The notes: generated by a model not told the origin, from the sequence alone. A stretch of DNA of 64,000 bases from WTJH01 sp049889695 (GCA_049889695.1 JBMHCX010000009.1:1-64000); one strand, 5' to 3'. Shown: positions 18,253 through 27,734, counted from the stretch's first letter. Numbers and translations are program-made.

Positions 18253-20832
18253 ATGGCCAGAAAACCTAAGTTAGAGCGTTTTAACGAACGTGTTCTCTCC
18301 AAATTTCAACTGTACAACAACCTATTTTTATCTCTCCCTTTTGAAAATATAAAAGACACTGGTGTCTTTGTCTCGCTGTTCGCAGACTATTGTCAGAAGC
18401 AATTCGAAACGGATGCTGATCCCAAAACCATCGTAGAATCCTTTTTTGCTCAGCACCTCCCAGACCTCAGTGCCGAGGAACAGGTCAATACACTTTTTCG
18501 ATTTATACAGTATATCGAGAGACAAGTGGTTTTATTCGATGCAATCGAGGACGCCGCCTACCCATATGTCAATAATATGCACGGGCGAGGAACTCTACGT
18601 CATTTGAAAGAATCTTCGAATAATGAAGGAAGAAAAAATGCGTTGGTGAATTATCTGAATCAATTCAAAGTTCGCATTGTTTTGACGGCTCACCCTACTC
18701 AGTTCTATCCCGATAGTGTCTTGGGAATCATTAACGATTTGTCGAAATCGCTTCAAAATGACGATCTAGATGAGATTAAGACACTTCTTTCCCAATTGGG
18801 AAAAACGCCTTTCTATCAGAAGAAAAAACCGACGCCGTTCGATGAAGCCGTTAGCCTTATATGGTTTTTAGAAAATGTGTTCTACCACAGTGCTAGTTCC
18901 ATAGTCAACTATATCGATCAGAACATATTGCCAAAAGACAGTTTTGAAAACTCCATTTTTGATTTTGGTTTTTGGCCAGGGGGCGACAGAGATGGAAACC
19001 CTTTTGTAACTCCCGAAATTACTCTGCAAACGGCAGAAAGACTCCGTTTTTCAGTCGTTCGGAACTACTATCGAGATCTGAGGAAGCTCAAAAGAAAACT
19101 CACCTTCGACGGGATAGATCAAACATTGGAATCCCTTACGTCTAAAGTTTTTGAGGCATTATTTAATCCGGACAGCCATCCCGATTTTACGCTCAGCTAT
19201 TTTCAAAATGAGCTGGAGGAGATCCATGCTGCAGTGATCCGCTCTGGTGGGCTATATGCCAAAGACGTGAAAGACCTGATCAATAAAGTAAAGCTGTTTG
19301 GTTTCCACTTTGCGAGCCTGGATATCCGACAGGATTCGCGTGTTCACAACGATTTATTCTTGGAAATCTTGCAGCATCCAGATCTTTCTAAATACGCTCA
19401 GAATGTTCCGGATGACTATTCGGCACTATCCCTAGAAGAGCGCTATGATGTCCTTTTGGCTTTGGAAGGAGATGTTCCTCCTGAATTATTCGAAACGCCC
19501 ATCACCCAACAGACCCTAGGCTCTATTCGCGCCATGCAAAGCATCCAAAAGCGCAATGGCGAAAGAGGCTGTAATCGATATATCATCAGTAACTGTCAAT
19601 CCCTAGAAAACTTATTGCAACTTTTCGCTTTGCATCGACTATCCGGATGGAAAAAGCCGACGGTGGATTTTATTCCACTATTCGAAACCATCACGGACTT
19701 GCAGGAGGCTCCCGGCATCATGCGTGCATTGTACAGCAATAGCACCTACAGCAGTCACCTAGAAGCCCGTGGAAACAAGCAAACGATTATGCTTGGATTT
19801 TCCGATGGGACGAAAGATGGCGGGTATTTTATGGCCAACTGGAGTATCTACAAAGCAAAAGAAGAATTGTCTGAAGTTGCCCAAGAATTTGGTATTCAAC
19901 TGGCCTTTTTCGATGGGAGAGGAGGACCACCAGCTCGAGGGGGTGGAAACACACATCAATTCTACGCTTCATTAGGACCAAAGATCCAAGCAGATGATAT
20001 TCAGCTGACCATTCAGGGACAAACCATTAGTTCCAACTTTGGAACCCTAGAATCCTCTCAATTCAATTTAGAGCAATTGCTGAGTGCAGGGGTCATCAAT
20101 AAAGTTCTACAACCGGAAGCGCATCAGTTCAGTACAACCGACCGAGAGGTCATGCAAGAATTAGCAGATCTGAGCTATCAGGCCTATCAGGAATTTAAAG
20201 CGCATCCATCTTTTATTCCATATCTGGAGCGCATGTCTACCTTGCCCTATTACGCTAAAACAAATATTGGAAGTCGCCCCAGCAAACGCGGAAAGTCCTC
20301 TGAATTAGTCTTTTCCGACTTGAGAGCGATCCCATTTGTAGGGAGCTGGAGCTTGTTAAAGCAAAATGTACCAGGATTTTTTGGTGTCGGGACAGCAATA
20401 CACGCCATTAAAAAAGCCAATCGTCTGGCGGAAGTTCAACAATTGTTCGAAAACAGCCAGTTTTTTAGAACACTTGTCTTTAATAGTATGATGAGCTTAA
20501 CGAAATCTTTCTTTAAACTTACTTCATATATGTCTAAAGATGAGGAGTTTGGCCCTTTCTGGGAGTTAATTTTTGAAGAGTATAAGCTCACCAAATCCAT
20601 GCTTTTGGAAGTTTCAAATTTTGAGGAGCTCATGGAGCATGAAGAGGCAGGAAAAGCCTCTATACACGTGCGCGACAGCATCGTACAACCGCTATTGACT
20701 ATACAGCAATATGCGCTGATGCAAGTTCAGCAAATGAAAAAGGAGGGATCTAATGCTTCCGTAGAAGTCTATGAAAAGATTATTACACGCGCCTTGTTCG
20801 GTAATATTAACGCGAGTAGAAATTCGGCTTAA
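18253..20832 (+). CDS. ppc: Phosphoenolpyruvate carboxylase
   Basis: Converts phosphoenolpyruvate and bicarbonate to oxaloacetate, replenishing the TCA cycle. The 859-residue length is standard. Motifs seen are LTAHPTQF near residue 143, GGDRDGNPFVT near residue 240, GFSDGTKDGG near residue 515 and FFDGRGGPPARGGGN near residue 555. The last is a Bacteroidota-like variant of the canonical FHGRGGxxGRGG loop. The C-terminus is less conserved than the usual QNTG. The gene follows the Lrp-type regulator and ends on a TTAA shared with aroB. Confidence 0.95.
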   Translation: MARKPKLERFNERVLSKFQLYNNLFLSLPFENIKDTGVFVSLFADYCQKQFETDADPKTIVESFFAQHLPDLSAEEQVNTLFRFIQYIERQVVLFDAIEDAAYPYVNNMHGRGTLRHLKESSNNEGRKNALVNYLNQFKVRIVLTAHPTQFYPDSVLGIINDLSKSLQNDDLDEIKTLLSQLGKTPFYQKKKPTPFDEAVSLIWFLENVFYHSASSIVNYIDQNILPKDSFENSIFDFGFWPGGDRDGNPFVTPEITLQTAERLRFSVVRNYYRDLRKLKRKLTFDGIDQTLESLTSKVFEALFNPDSHPDFTLSYFQNELEEIHAAVIRSGGLYAKDVKDLINKVKLFGFHFASLDIRQDSRVHNDLFLEILQHPDLSKYAQNVPDDYSALSLEERYDVLLALEGDVPPELFETPITQQTLGSIRAMQSIQKRNGERGCNRYIISNCQSLENLLQLFALHRLSGWKKPTVDFIPLFETITDLQEAPGIMRALYSNSTYSSHLEARGNKQTIMLGFSDGTKDGGYFMANWSIYKAKEELSEVAQEFGIQLAFFDGRGGPPARGGGNTHQFYASLGPKIQADDIQLTIQGQTISSNFGTLESSQFNLEQLLSAGVINKVLQPEAHQFSTTDREVMQELADLSYQAYQEFKAHPSFIPYLERMSTLPYYAKTNIGSRPSKRGKSSELVFSDLRAIPFVGSWSLLKQNVPGFFGVGTAIHAIKKANRLAEVQQLFENSQFFRTLVFNSMMSLTKSFFKLTSYMSKDEEFGPFWELIFEEYKLTKSMLLEVSNFEELMEHEEAGKASIHVRDSIVQPLLTIQQYALMQVQQMKKEGSNASVEVYEKIITRALFGNINASRNSA

Positions 20833-21893
20833 ATTCGGTAATAGTCAAAGGCTTTGGGCATGAGTTCTGCTGGGACTTCTACGTCGATTTGAGGTTCTCC
20901 TATGGCTTTCAATAGGGCAAATTTGACAATCCCGTGGCTATTCTTTTTATCGAATTTCAATAAGCGCAACATCTGTGCTTGTGCTTCGGTTGAGATCTCC
21001 ACCTTCGGATAAATTTCTGCTAAAGTTGTCTTAATCTGTTCCATGCTTTCTCGTGCTAGGCCGCAAAGCTCAACAGATAAATAGGCCTCCATAATCATAC
21101 CGATGGCGATTGCTTCGCCATGTAAGAGCGTCTTAGCGGTTGTATTCTCCAGAAAGTAAGACTCTATGGCGTGTCCTAACGTATGTCCAAAGTTTAGGAT
21201 TTTTCGCCAGCCCCCCTCAAAAGGATCTTTTTCTACAACAGCCGCTTTTACTTGAACAGATTTTTCAATAAATCGTTGAATATCATCTGTTTGTATGTTT
21301 TTATAGTCGGCTAGTTGCTCCCAGTAGGAGGCGTCGGCAATCAGGCCGTGTTTTAACATTTCAGCATAACCGGATCTGAATTCTTCAGGGGGTAAAGTGT
21401 TTAAAAACTGAGGGTCGATTAAAACCCAAATAGGAGGAATAATTACTCCAATCTGATTTTTAAGCCCTTGAAAATCAATTCCAGTTTTGCCCCCAACAGA
21501 AGCATCTACCATGGCCAAAAGACTGGTCGGGATATTCACAAAGCTGATTCCCCGCTTAAAAGTTGCGGCAACAAAACCTCCAAGATCAGTTACCACCCCT
21601 CCTCCAAGGTTGATGAGCAAACTTTTCCGATCGCCACCTCCATCTCCAAGTGTTTCCCAAATACCTTGGCAGCTGTCTATATTCTTGTTGAGCTCTCCAG
21701 CTGGCATCTCTATGATTTCGTCTATAAATACGTCATTCAATTGCGCTTGAAAGAGCGAAGCACAGTGCTGATGGGTGTTTGAGTCAACCAGTAAAAAGAC
21801 TTTTGAAAAGTTTTCTTGGACGATCCATTCGGAAAGCTTTACATAGCCTTCATTCCCGTAAAGTATAGAGTTGAGAGTGTTTTGCTGATCCAT
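20829..21893 (-). CDS. aroB: 3-dehydroquinate synthase
   Basis: Second enzyme of the shikimate pathway, cyclising DAHP to 3-dehydroquinate with NAD and a divalent metal. The 354-residue protein shows the NAD-binding GGGVVTDLGGFVAATFKRG segment, the PTSLLAMVDASVGGKTG active-site segment near residue 125 and the metal histidines in NFGHTLGHAIE near residue 230 and LLHGEAIAIG. A -7 box TATTTTTG lies only 4 nt upstream of the ATG on the minus strand. aroC is elsewhere in the window (51.4 kb), so the pathway genes are dispersed. Confidence 0.96.
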   Translation of the reverse strand: MDQQNTLNSILYGNEGYVKLSEWIVQENFSKVFLLVDSNTHQHCASLFQAQLNDVFIDEIIEMPAGELNKNIDSCQGIWETLGDGGGDRKSLLINLGGGVVTDLGGFVAATFKRGISFVNIPTSLLAMVDASVGGKTGIDFQGLKNQIGVIIPPIWVLIDPQFLNTLPPEEFRSGYAEMLKHGLIADASYWEQLADYKNIQTDDIQRFIEKSVQVKAAVVEKDPFEGGWRKILNFGHTLGHAIESYFLENTTAKTLLHGEAIAIGMIMEAYLSVELCGLARESMEQIKTTLAEIYPKVEISTEAQAQMLRLLKFDKKNSHGIVKFALLKAIGEPQIDVEVPAELMPKAFDYYRI

Positions 21894-21924
21894 CTTGCAA
21901 AAATAGTTCTTTGCTTTATATTTG
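21894..21924 (+). promoter_or_regulatory. Candidate promoter of proline dehydrogenase; overlaps the aroB -7 box
   Basis: CTTG (21894-21897) and TATATTTG (21917-21924) are separated by exactly 19 nt, a good match to the Bacteroidota promoter for the plus-strand gene at 21938. Within the same interval the minus strand carries TATTTTTG (21898-21905), the probable aroB -7 box. The two divergent promoters interleave in 44 bp, so their polymerases must compete. Confidence 0.65.
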
Positions 21925-21937
21925 ATTAAAAAAATCT

Positions 21938-23110
21938 ATGTTGTTTGACGATACACAAGTTGCTTTCCGTTCCAAAACAAATCTAGAGCTAAGAAGGGCT
22001 CAACTCTTATTTCGATTAGTTGCACGACAGTCGTTAGTGCGTTTTGGAAAATGGGTCACCGAGAGTTTCCTCCGTTGGGGGATACCCGTTTCTGTATTTT
22101 ATCGTTGGTCGGTCTTCGACCATTTTTGTGGAGGCGAAACCGTTGATGATTCCCGGAAAGTGGTGGACGAGCTTCATGCCCAAAGTGTATCATCTATTCT
22201 ACATTATTCTGTCGAAGGCTCTTCTCAAGAATCTTTTTTTGATTTTACCTTGGAGAAAACAATTGAAACGATTGCCTTCGCTGCAAATAACCCGGCGGTT
22301 CCATTTGCTGTATTTAAGCCTACTGCTTATGGAAGTTCTTCCGTATTCGAAAAAAAATCCAAAGGAGAAGCACTCGACGTCTCAGAGCAAAAAGCTTGGG
22401 AAAAAATTCAGGAACGCTATCATAAAACCTGTGCTTTTGCCTGCCAGCATCGCGTCAAGTTATTTATTGATGCCGAGGAAAGCTGGATTCAAGATGCTAT
22501 GGATCAGCTGTCAGAGCAAATGATGCAAAAGTACAACAGCGACGAAGTATGGATTTTTCACACCATACAAATGTACAGACACGACCGATTGGAATATCTC
22601 CAACAATTGATTGGTCGGGCCAAGCAACAAGGCTTTAAAATTGGCGTAAAATTGGTGCGTGGCGCCTACATAGAAAAGGAGAATGCCAGAGCAAAAAAGC
22701 AACAGTATCCCACTCCAATTTGTGCATCAAAGGCGGCCACAGACGAAAACTTTGATGCAGCTGTAGAACTCATATTGAACCATTTGGATAGCGTTGCTCT
22801 TTTTTATGGCAGTCATAATGAGGCTAGTGCTTACCGACTCATGGAACTATTAACCACCAAAAAAATTGATCCGAGTCACCCGCATTTGTGGTTTGGACAG
22901 CTCTATGGAATGAGCGATCACATTTCTTTTAACCTTGCAAAAGCTGGGTTTTCGGTAGCGAAATACGTTCCCTATGGACCTGTCAAAGAGGTCATTCCAT
23001 ATCTGATTCGGCGGGCAGATGAAAACACTTCTGTTGGAGGACAAACCTCTAAGGAGTTGGAGTTGATCAGAAAAGAAATCCAGCGAAGAAAGCTTAAGGC
23101 TGCTGTCTGA
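21938..23110 (+). CDS. Proline dehydrogenase (PutA-like PRODH domain)
   Basis: FAD-dependent oxidation of L-proline to pyrroline-5-carboxylate. The 390-residue monofunctional enzyme shows the TIM-barrel motifs KLVRGAYIEKENARA near residue 240, GSHNEAS near residue 290, FGQLYGMSDHISF near residue 322 and the terminal YGPVKEVIPYLIRRADEN that binds proline and FAD. It lacks the aldehyde dehydrogenase and DNA-binding domains of full PutA. The pyrroline-5-carboxylate dehydrogenase is not in this window. The 3' end overlaps the convergent membrane protein gene by 17 bp. Confidence 0.93.
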   Translation: MLFDDTQVAFRSKTNLELRRAQLLFRLVARQSLVRFGKWVTESFLRWGIPVSVFYRWSVFDHFCGGETVDDSRKVVDELHAQSVSSILHYSVEGSSQESFFDFTLEKTIETIAFAANNPAVPFAVFKPTAYGSSSVFEKKSKGEALDVSEQKAWEKIQERYHKTCAFACQHRVKLFIDAEESWIQDAMDQLSEQMMQKYNSDEVWIFHTIQMYRHDRLEYLQQLIGRAKQQGFKIGVKLVRGAYIEKENARAKKQQYPTPICASKAATDENFDAAVELILNHLDSVALFYGSHNEASAYRLMELLTTKKIDPSHPHLWFGQLYGMSDHISFNLAKAGFSVAKYVPYGPVKEVIPYLIRRADENTSVGGQTSKELELIRKEIQRRKLKAAV

Positions 23111-23462
23111 TCTCTAAAATTCTAATTTTTGTACGACAATTCTCAACTTGTAGGCTGAGTTGTGTTTGCTTGTATAGGCTTAACATCCGATAGCGCTTAC
23201 AAGAATCCAATTGAGTTTCACTTGCGCTAAAATCGATACTGGCTTGGTTCAATAGCGATTCAAACACTTTAGGGCTAACGACATTAGAGCCTATGCGTTG
23301 ACTGGAGTCAACCACATAGGTTTTTTTGGCGAAATCGGCTAAAACTCTAGCTTCTGGTCCGTAATTGCAGCTGGTTTTTTTTCCCGAGAAAAAAAAGGCA
23401 ACAAAAACAATTCCAATGGAAAGTCCTAAAAGATAATACCCTATTCTGTGAAGGAGTTGCAT
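23094..23462 (-). CDS. Membrane-anchored protein of unknown function
   Basis: A 122-residue protein with one N-terminal transmembrane helix (about residues 8-27, YYLLGLSIGIVFVAFFFSG) followed by a roughly 90-residue soluble domain. A conserved-looking CNYGPEARVLAD segment comes directly after the helix. Similar proteins sit between proline dehydrogenase and tsaE in other Flavobacteriaceae and are sometimes tagged DUF4258; I cannot confirm that family by eye. It lies 3 bp downstream of tsaE on the same strand, so it is probably the last gene of the porX-tsaE operon. Confidence 0.7.
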   Translation of the reverse strand: MQLLHRIGYYLLGLSIGIVFVAFFFSGKKTSCNYGPEARVLADFAKKTYVVDSSQRIGSNVVSPKVFESLLNQASIDFSASETQLDSCKRYRMLSLYKQTQLSLQVENCRTKIRILEIRQQP

Positions 23463-23465
23463 AGG

Positions 23466-23909
23466 CTAATCTTGTGTTAAAGTTATTCTCCTGCTGTTTT
23501 CGTCGAGAATTTCTATGGTTAAAGTACTGTATTCTTCTGGCAAGAGGTTTTCAATTTTTTCGCTCCATTCCAAAAAGCAAACAGAACCACTGTCGAAATA
23601 TTCTTCAACCCCAAAATCCAGTGCTTCCGCGGGCGATTCTATCCGGTAAAAGTCAAAATGGTAGAGGTGGTTACCGCTCGCAGACAGGTAAGTGTTAACT
23701 ACAGAAAAAGTAGGGCTTGAAACCGCATCAACAACTCCCATTTCTCGGGCGAGCGCCTTGATGAATGTCGTTTTTCCAGCACCCATAACCCCATCCATCC
23801 GCACGATGGCATGTTGAAGTTTTTCGGCAATTTCGGTGGCCACTTCATCAATTTCTCTCAATGTAAATTCTCTTTGCACTCGAATATAATTAGGCGTTAA
23901 ACTGAACAA
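23466..23909 (-). CDS. tsaE: tRNA threonylcarbamoyladenosine biosynthesis ATPase TsaE
   Basis: TsaE is the ATPase that resets the TsaBD complex during t6A37 modification of tRNAs reading ANN codons. The 147-residue length is typical. The Walker A motif GAGKTTFIKAL is near residues 43-53, the YHFDFYRI segment near residue 88, and a FLEWSEKIENLLP segment near residue 112 carries the conserved tryptophan and glutamate. The start overlaps the end of porX by 20 bp, so translation is coupled to it. Confidence 0.94.
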   Translation of the reverse strand: MFSLTPNYIRVQREFTLREIDEVATEIAEKLQHAIVRMDGVMGAGKTTFIKALAREMGVVDAVSSPTFSVVNTYLSASGNHLYHFDFYRIESPAEALDFGVEEYFDSGSVCFLEWSEKIENLLPEEYSTLTIEILDENSRRITLTQD

Positions 23910-25434
23910 AAGGAATAATCATTTCTTCCATAGACACGCCACCATGCTGAAAGCTTTGATGAAAAAACTGTGCATAGTGCGCATGATTGTTGGGATATAT
24001 AAAATAGTAGCGGTCTTTCGCAAATATATATTTGGAATTCAGATGGGCTGCTGGCAATCCAAACTCTTCTGGGGAATCACAACTAATCACGTGTTTCTCT
24101 TGATAAGTAAGACTTTTTCCTGCTTTGTATCGAAGGTTTAAGCTCGTGTTCCTATCGCCAATGACATCACTCGGGTTTTCCACGTTAATGGTCCCGTGAT
24201 CGGTCGTTAATAAAAGTTGAAAGCCAAGTGTTTTTGCTTTTTTAATAATCTCCAGCAATGGAGAATTGTCGAACCATGTTTGTGTTAAAGAACGATAGGC
24301 CTTTTCATCAGGAGCGAGTTCTTTAATCAGTTCCATCTCCGTTTTTGCATGCGATAGCATATCGACAAAATTATAGACGATTACCGTTAACTTCTCATGT
24401 CGGTGGTTGTTCAGGGATTTTAACAGTTGCTGACTTTGCTTGAGTTGCAGTATTTTATGATAGCTAAATTCTCCTGCTATACCGAGGCGTTTCCATTGGG
24501 TTTCCAGCAGTTCCTTTTCAAATAAATTCTTCCCTCCCTCATCAAAATCGAATTTCCAATACTGAGGGCTTTGTCGTTGTATCTCATTGGGGAGTAGTCC
24601 AGCAAAAAGGGCGTTTCTGGCGTACTGAGTTGCGGTTGGCAATAAACTGCAATAGGAGAGTTCCTTCGTTTTGTTATAGATCTGTCCTATAATCGGTTCC
24701 AATCGCTTCCACTGGTCATATCGCAAATTGTCGATGACGACCAAAAGGGTCGGACGATCGTCCTGAAGACATGGCACTATCGCTTTCTGAAACAGCTGAT
24801 GTGAAAGTAGGGGAGACTCGTTCCCCTGAATCCAAGAACGATAATTTTGTTCGACAAATCGTCCAAAAAGATGGTTGGCTTCCTTTTTTTGATGTTGTAA
24901 TATTTCGTGAAGAGCCGAGTCGTTAGTTTGCTCCAATTCGAGCTCCCAAAACAGTAATTTCTGAAAATAGTTTTGCCAGTCTTCCCAACTATTGAGATTA
25001 TTGAGCTCTTGGGTTAGGGTGCCGAATTCCTGCTGATAACGCCGCTGTGTTTTTTCCGCAATGATTTGCTGAGGGGAAATATTCTTTTTGAGGCTTAATA
25101 GAATTTGATTTGGATTGACAGGTTTAATCAGATAATCCGAAATTTTAGAGCCGATGGCTTCTTCCATGATTTGTTCCTCTTCATTCTTAGTGATCATGAT
25201 CACGGGGAGCTCTCTGTTCTTTTGCTTAATCCCTTCGAGAGTTTCCAGACCGTTAAGCCCGGGCATGTTTTCGTCTAATAATACTGCGTCGAAACGATGC
25301 TCGTCCAAAATTTTTAAGGCATCTACCCCATTGGAGCAGGGAGTGATATGATAGCCTTTCCCCTTAAGATAAAGGATATGAGACTGCAGATGATCGACTT
25401 CGTCGTCTACCCATAAAATCTGATAGGTTTCCAT
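23890..25434 (-). CDS. porX: PorX-type response regulator with PglZ phosphatase-like domain
   Basis: PorX pairs with the histidine kinase PorY to control type IX secretion genes in Bacteroidota. Residues 1-120 form a CheY-like receiver with acidic residues D10-D11, phospho-acceptor D54 (LLDENMPG) and K104 (LIKP). A helical linker follows, then an alkaline phosphatase-superfamily PglZ domain from about residue 215, with metal-binding VVIDNLRYDQ (D235), the candidate nucleophile threonine in PTATQYARN (267 or 269) and TTDHGTI. All expected metal ligands appear intact, so the domain may be active on oligonucleotides as shown for P. gingivalis PorX. PorY is not in the window. Confidence 0.92.
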   Translation of the reverse strand: METYQILWVDDEVDHLQSHILYLKGKGYHITPCSNGVDALKILDEHRFDAVLLDENMPGLNGLETLEGIKQKNRELPVIMITKNEEEQIMEEAIGSKISDYLIKPVNPNQILLSLKKNISPQQIIAEKTQRRYQQEFGTLTQELNNLNSWEDWQNYFQKLLFWELELEQTNDSALHEILQHQKKEANHLFGRFVEQNYRSWIQGNESPLLSHQLFQKAIVPCLQDDRPTLLVVIDNLRYDQWKRLEPIIGQIYNKTKELSYCSLLPTATQYARNALFAGLLPNEIQRQSPQYWKFDFDEGGKNLFEKELLETQWKRLGIAGEFSYHKILQLKQSQQLLKSLNNHRHEKLTVIVYNFVDMLSHAKTEMELIKELAPDEKAYRSLTQTWFDNSPLLEIIKKAKTLGFQLLLTTDHGTINVENPSDVIGDRNTSLNLRYKAGKSLTYQEKHVISCDSPEEFGLPAAHLNSKYIFAKDRYYFIYPNNHAHYAQFFHQSFQHGGVSMEEMIIPFVQFNA

Positions 25435-25439
25435 TTTCG

Positions 25440-25447
25440 TATCTTTG
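25440..25447 (+). promoter_or_regulatory. Candidate -7 box (TATCTTTG) of the HD-domain gene
   Basis: Exact TAnnTTTG match, 16 nt before the TTG start at 25464. It lies between the divergent porX and HD genes, just outside porX. Confidence 0.5.
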
Positions 25448-25463
25448 AAAAAACTACGGAATA

Positions 25464-26687
25464 TTGACTAGCAAACAGGCCAAATATACACTTATTAACG
25501 ATCCTATTCACGGATTTATTACGGTACAATCGCCCTTAATTTTTGACCTTATACAGCATCCTTATTTTCAACGGCTTCGCCGTATCCGACAGATGGGGTG
25601 TTCTGCTTTGGTCTTTCCCGGGGCCCGTCATAGTCGTTTTGAGCATGCCTTAGGGGCTTTGCACCTTATGCAAAACGCCCTGAACAGCTTACTCCAAAAG
25701 GGAGTGAACATCACTGCTGCCGAACAAGAAGGTGTCCAAGTGGCGATTTTACTGCATGATATTGGCCACGGTCCCTTTTCCCACGCCCTAGAGAACATCA
25801 TTGTAAATCAGCTGAGTCACGAGGCACTCTCGCTAGAAATCATGAAGCGACTCAATGAAGAGTTTAACGGACAATTGGATCTCGCTATACAGATATTTAC
25901 GAATAGTTACAGCAAGCGGTTTTTACATCAGCTAGTGTCTGGTCCCATCGACATCGATCGAATGGATTACCTTAAAAGAGACAGTTTTTATTCGGGAATG
26001 TTAGAGGGAAATATCAATATTGATCGTTTACTAGCGGTCATCAATGTCGTCGACGATCAGTTGGTTTTTGGAGAAAAGGGACTGTTGTCTGTAGAGAAGT
26101 TTCTCATTGCTCGCCGCCTGATGTATTGGCAAGTTTACCTGCATAAAACGAGTTTAGTAGCAGAGCTGATGCTGGCCAAAACCCTGCAAAGAGCTCAGGA
26201 ACTTTTACGGAATGGAGAACAACTTCCCGGTTCTGATATTTTGCTGTCTTTTTTCCAAGCAAATCAGGATAATTTAATGGAGGACCAAGAGACACTCGAC
26301 AACTATTTGTCATTAGACGATACAGACGTGTTGTTTTCCTTAAAAAAATGGAAAACTCACAAAGACCCTATTCTTTGTCGTTTGGCAAAAGGGCTCATCG
26401 ATCGTCATTTGTATAAAATCAGTACGCAAAACACTCCTTATTCTTTAGCGAGTATTCAGCAGATTGCCGATAAATTGCAGCAGAGCCATCCAGAAATCCC
26501 TCTTGAATACCTACTTTTTCAGGGAGAAGTTTCCAACGAATTATATGGCGTTAAGAATGCTATACAGTTGTTGGGGGATGAACAAAAAATCATTCGTTTC
26601 GATCAACATCCCAGCTCCTTGATCAATCAATTGCCCCATGCGACACAGAAATTGTATTATATGGCTTATCCGAAAGAAATCGTTTAA
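25464..26687 (+). CDS. HD-domain phosphohydrolase (dNTPase/SAMHD1-like)
   Basis: A 407-residue HD-superfamily protein. The motif pattern is H...HD...D: HSRFEHALGALHLM near residue 55, LLHDIGHGPFSHALE near residue 95 and DIDRMDYLKRDSFYSG near residue 165. This order and the INDPIHGFITV start match the YdhJ/SAMHD1-like deoxynucleoside triphosphate triphosphohydrolase group, so dNTP hydrolysis is the likely activity, though the nucleotide specificity cannot be read. The start is TTG; the first in-frame ATG (the QMG of the RIRQMG segment) would cut off the conserved N-terminus. lpxD follows after 24 bp. Confidence 0.88.
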   Translation: MTSKQAKYTLINDPIHGFITVQSPLIFDLIQHPYFQRLRRIRQMGCSALVFPGARHSRFEHALGALHLMQNALNSLLQKGVNITAAEQEGVQVAILLHDIGHGPFSHALENIIVNQLSHEALSLEIMKRLNEEFNGQLDLAIQIFTNSYSKRFLHQLVSGPIDIDRMDYLKRDSFYSGMLEGNINIDRLLAVINVVDDQLVFGEKGLLSVEKFLIARRLMYWQVYLHKTSLVAELMLAKTLQRAQELLRNGEQLPGSDILLSFFQANQDNLMEDQETLDNYLSLDDTDVLFSLKKWKTHKDPILCRLAKGLIDRHLYKISTQNTPYSLASIQQIADKLQQSHPEIPLEYLLFQGEVSNELYGVKNAIQLLGDEQKIIRFDQHPSSLINQLPHATQKLYYMAYPKEIV

Positions 26688-26698
26688 GCATAATTTAT

Positions 26699-26706
26699 TA
26701 ATTTTG
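26699..26706 (+). promoter_or_regulatory. Candidate -7 box (TAATTTTG) directly before lpxD
   Basis: TAnnTTTG match with only 5 nt to the lpxD ATG, so a transcript starting here would be leaderless or nearly so. Confidence 0.45.
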
Positions 26707-26711
26707 CACCA

Positions 26712-27734
26712 ATGATTTTTACGGCAAAAGAAATTGCACATCAATTAGACGGAACCGTCGTTGGTGATCCGGAAACTGAAGTTTCTACCCTTTCTAAAAT
26801 CGAAGAAGCTCAGTCGGGCTCCATTACTTTTTTAGCCAACCCGAAATATACCCCTCACATATACCACACTAAGGCGTCGATTACTATCGTCAATAAAACC
26901 TTTGAGCCGGAATCGGATCTAGATACTGTTTTAATTCAAGTGGAAGACGCCTACGCGGCCTTTACAAAGCTCTTGGATTTTTATCAGGTATCGCAATTAC
27001 CTGATCCACAGCTTTCATCTACTGCAGTAATCGATTCTTCAGTGCAAATGGGTGAACAATGTCATGTAGGGGCACAGACAATTATCGAAGGGGAAACGGT
27101 TATTGGCGATCGGAGTGTTATCCATCCTCAAGTTTTCATCGGTAAAAATGTTCGCATTGGCGAAAAATGTGTGATATATCCCGGCGTTCGCATATTAGAG
27201 GGCTCGCATATTGGTGCCCGTTGCATTATCCATAGCGGAACTGTTATCGGATCCGACGGATTTGGTTTCGCCCCACAAAAAGACGGCAGTTACCAAAAAA
27301 TCCCTCAATTGGGAACGGTATGGATCGGCAACGATGTGGAGATCGGGGCGAACAGCACGATCGATCGAGCAACACTAGGTCAGACGAAAATTGGTCACGG
27401 CGTAAAACTCGACAATCAAATTCAGGTGGCACATAATGCTGAAATAGACGATCATACGGTTATAGCTGCCCAATCGGGTGTAGCTGGATCTGCCAAAGTT
27501 GGGAAACACTGCGTCATCGGAGGTCAAGTGGGTATCGTTGGGCATATAGAAGTAGGCGATCATGTCCAGATTCAGGGACAATCCGGAGTATCCAGCAATG
27601 TCCCAGCCAATACAGCTATTCAAGGGACTCCCGCCTTCACCTATAAAGACTACAGTAGATCTTACATTTACTTTAAGAAACTCCCCGAACTCGTAAAACA
27701 AATAGAAACTCTTGAAAAGAAAAGTTCCCCATGA
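26712..27734 (+). CDS. lpxD: UDP-3-O-(3-hydroxyacyl)glucosamine N-acyltransferase LpxD
   Basis: Third step of lipid A synthesis, adding the N-linked hydroxyacyl chain. The 340-residue protein has the N-terminal uridine-binding domain (about residues 1-100) and then a long left-handed beta-helix of hexapeptide repeats. The catalytic histidine lies in QVAHNAEIDDHTVIAAQSG near residue 240, and GSDGFGFAP near residue 178 is typical. It is the first gene of lpxD-lpxC/fabZ-lpxA; its stop overlaps the next start by 4 bp (ATGA). Confidence 0.96.
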   Translation: MIFTAKEIAHQLDGTVVGDPETEVSTLSKIEEAQSGSITFLANPKYTPHIYHTKASITIVNKTFEPESDLDTVLIQVEDAYAAFTKLLDFYQVSQLPDPQLSSTAVIDSSVQMGEQCHVGAQTIIEGETVIGDRSVIHPQVFIGKNVRIGEKCVIYPGVRILEGSHIGARCIIHSGTVIGSDGFGFAPQKDGSYQKIPQLGTVWIGNDVEIGANSTIDRATLGQTKIGHGVKLDNQIQVAHNAEIDDHTVIAAQSGVAGSAKVGKHCVIGGQVGIVGHIEVGDHVQIQGQSGVSSNVPANTAIQGTPAFTYKDYSRSYIYFKKLPELVKQIETLEKKSSP

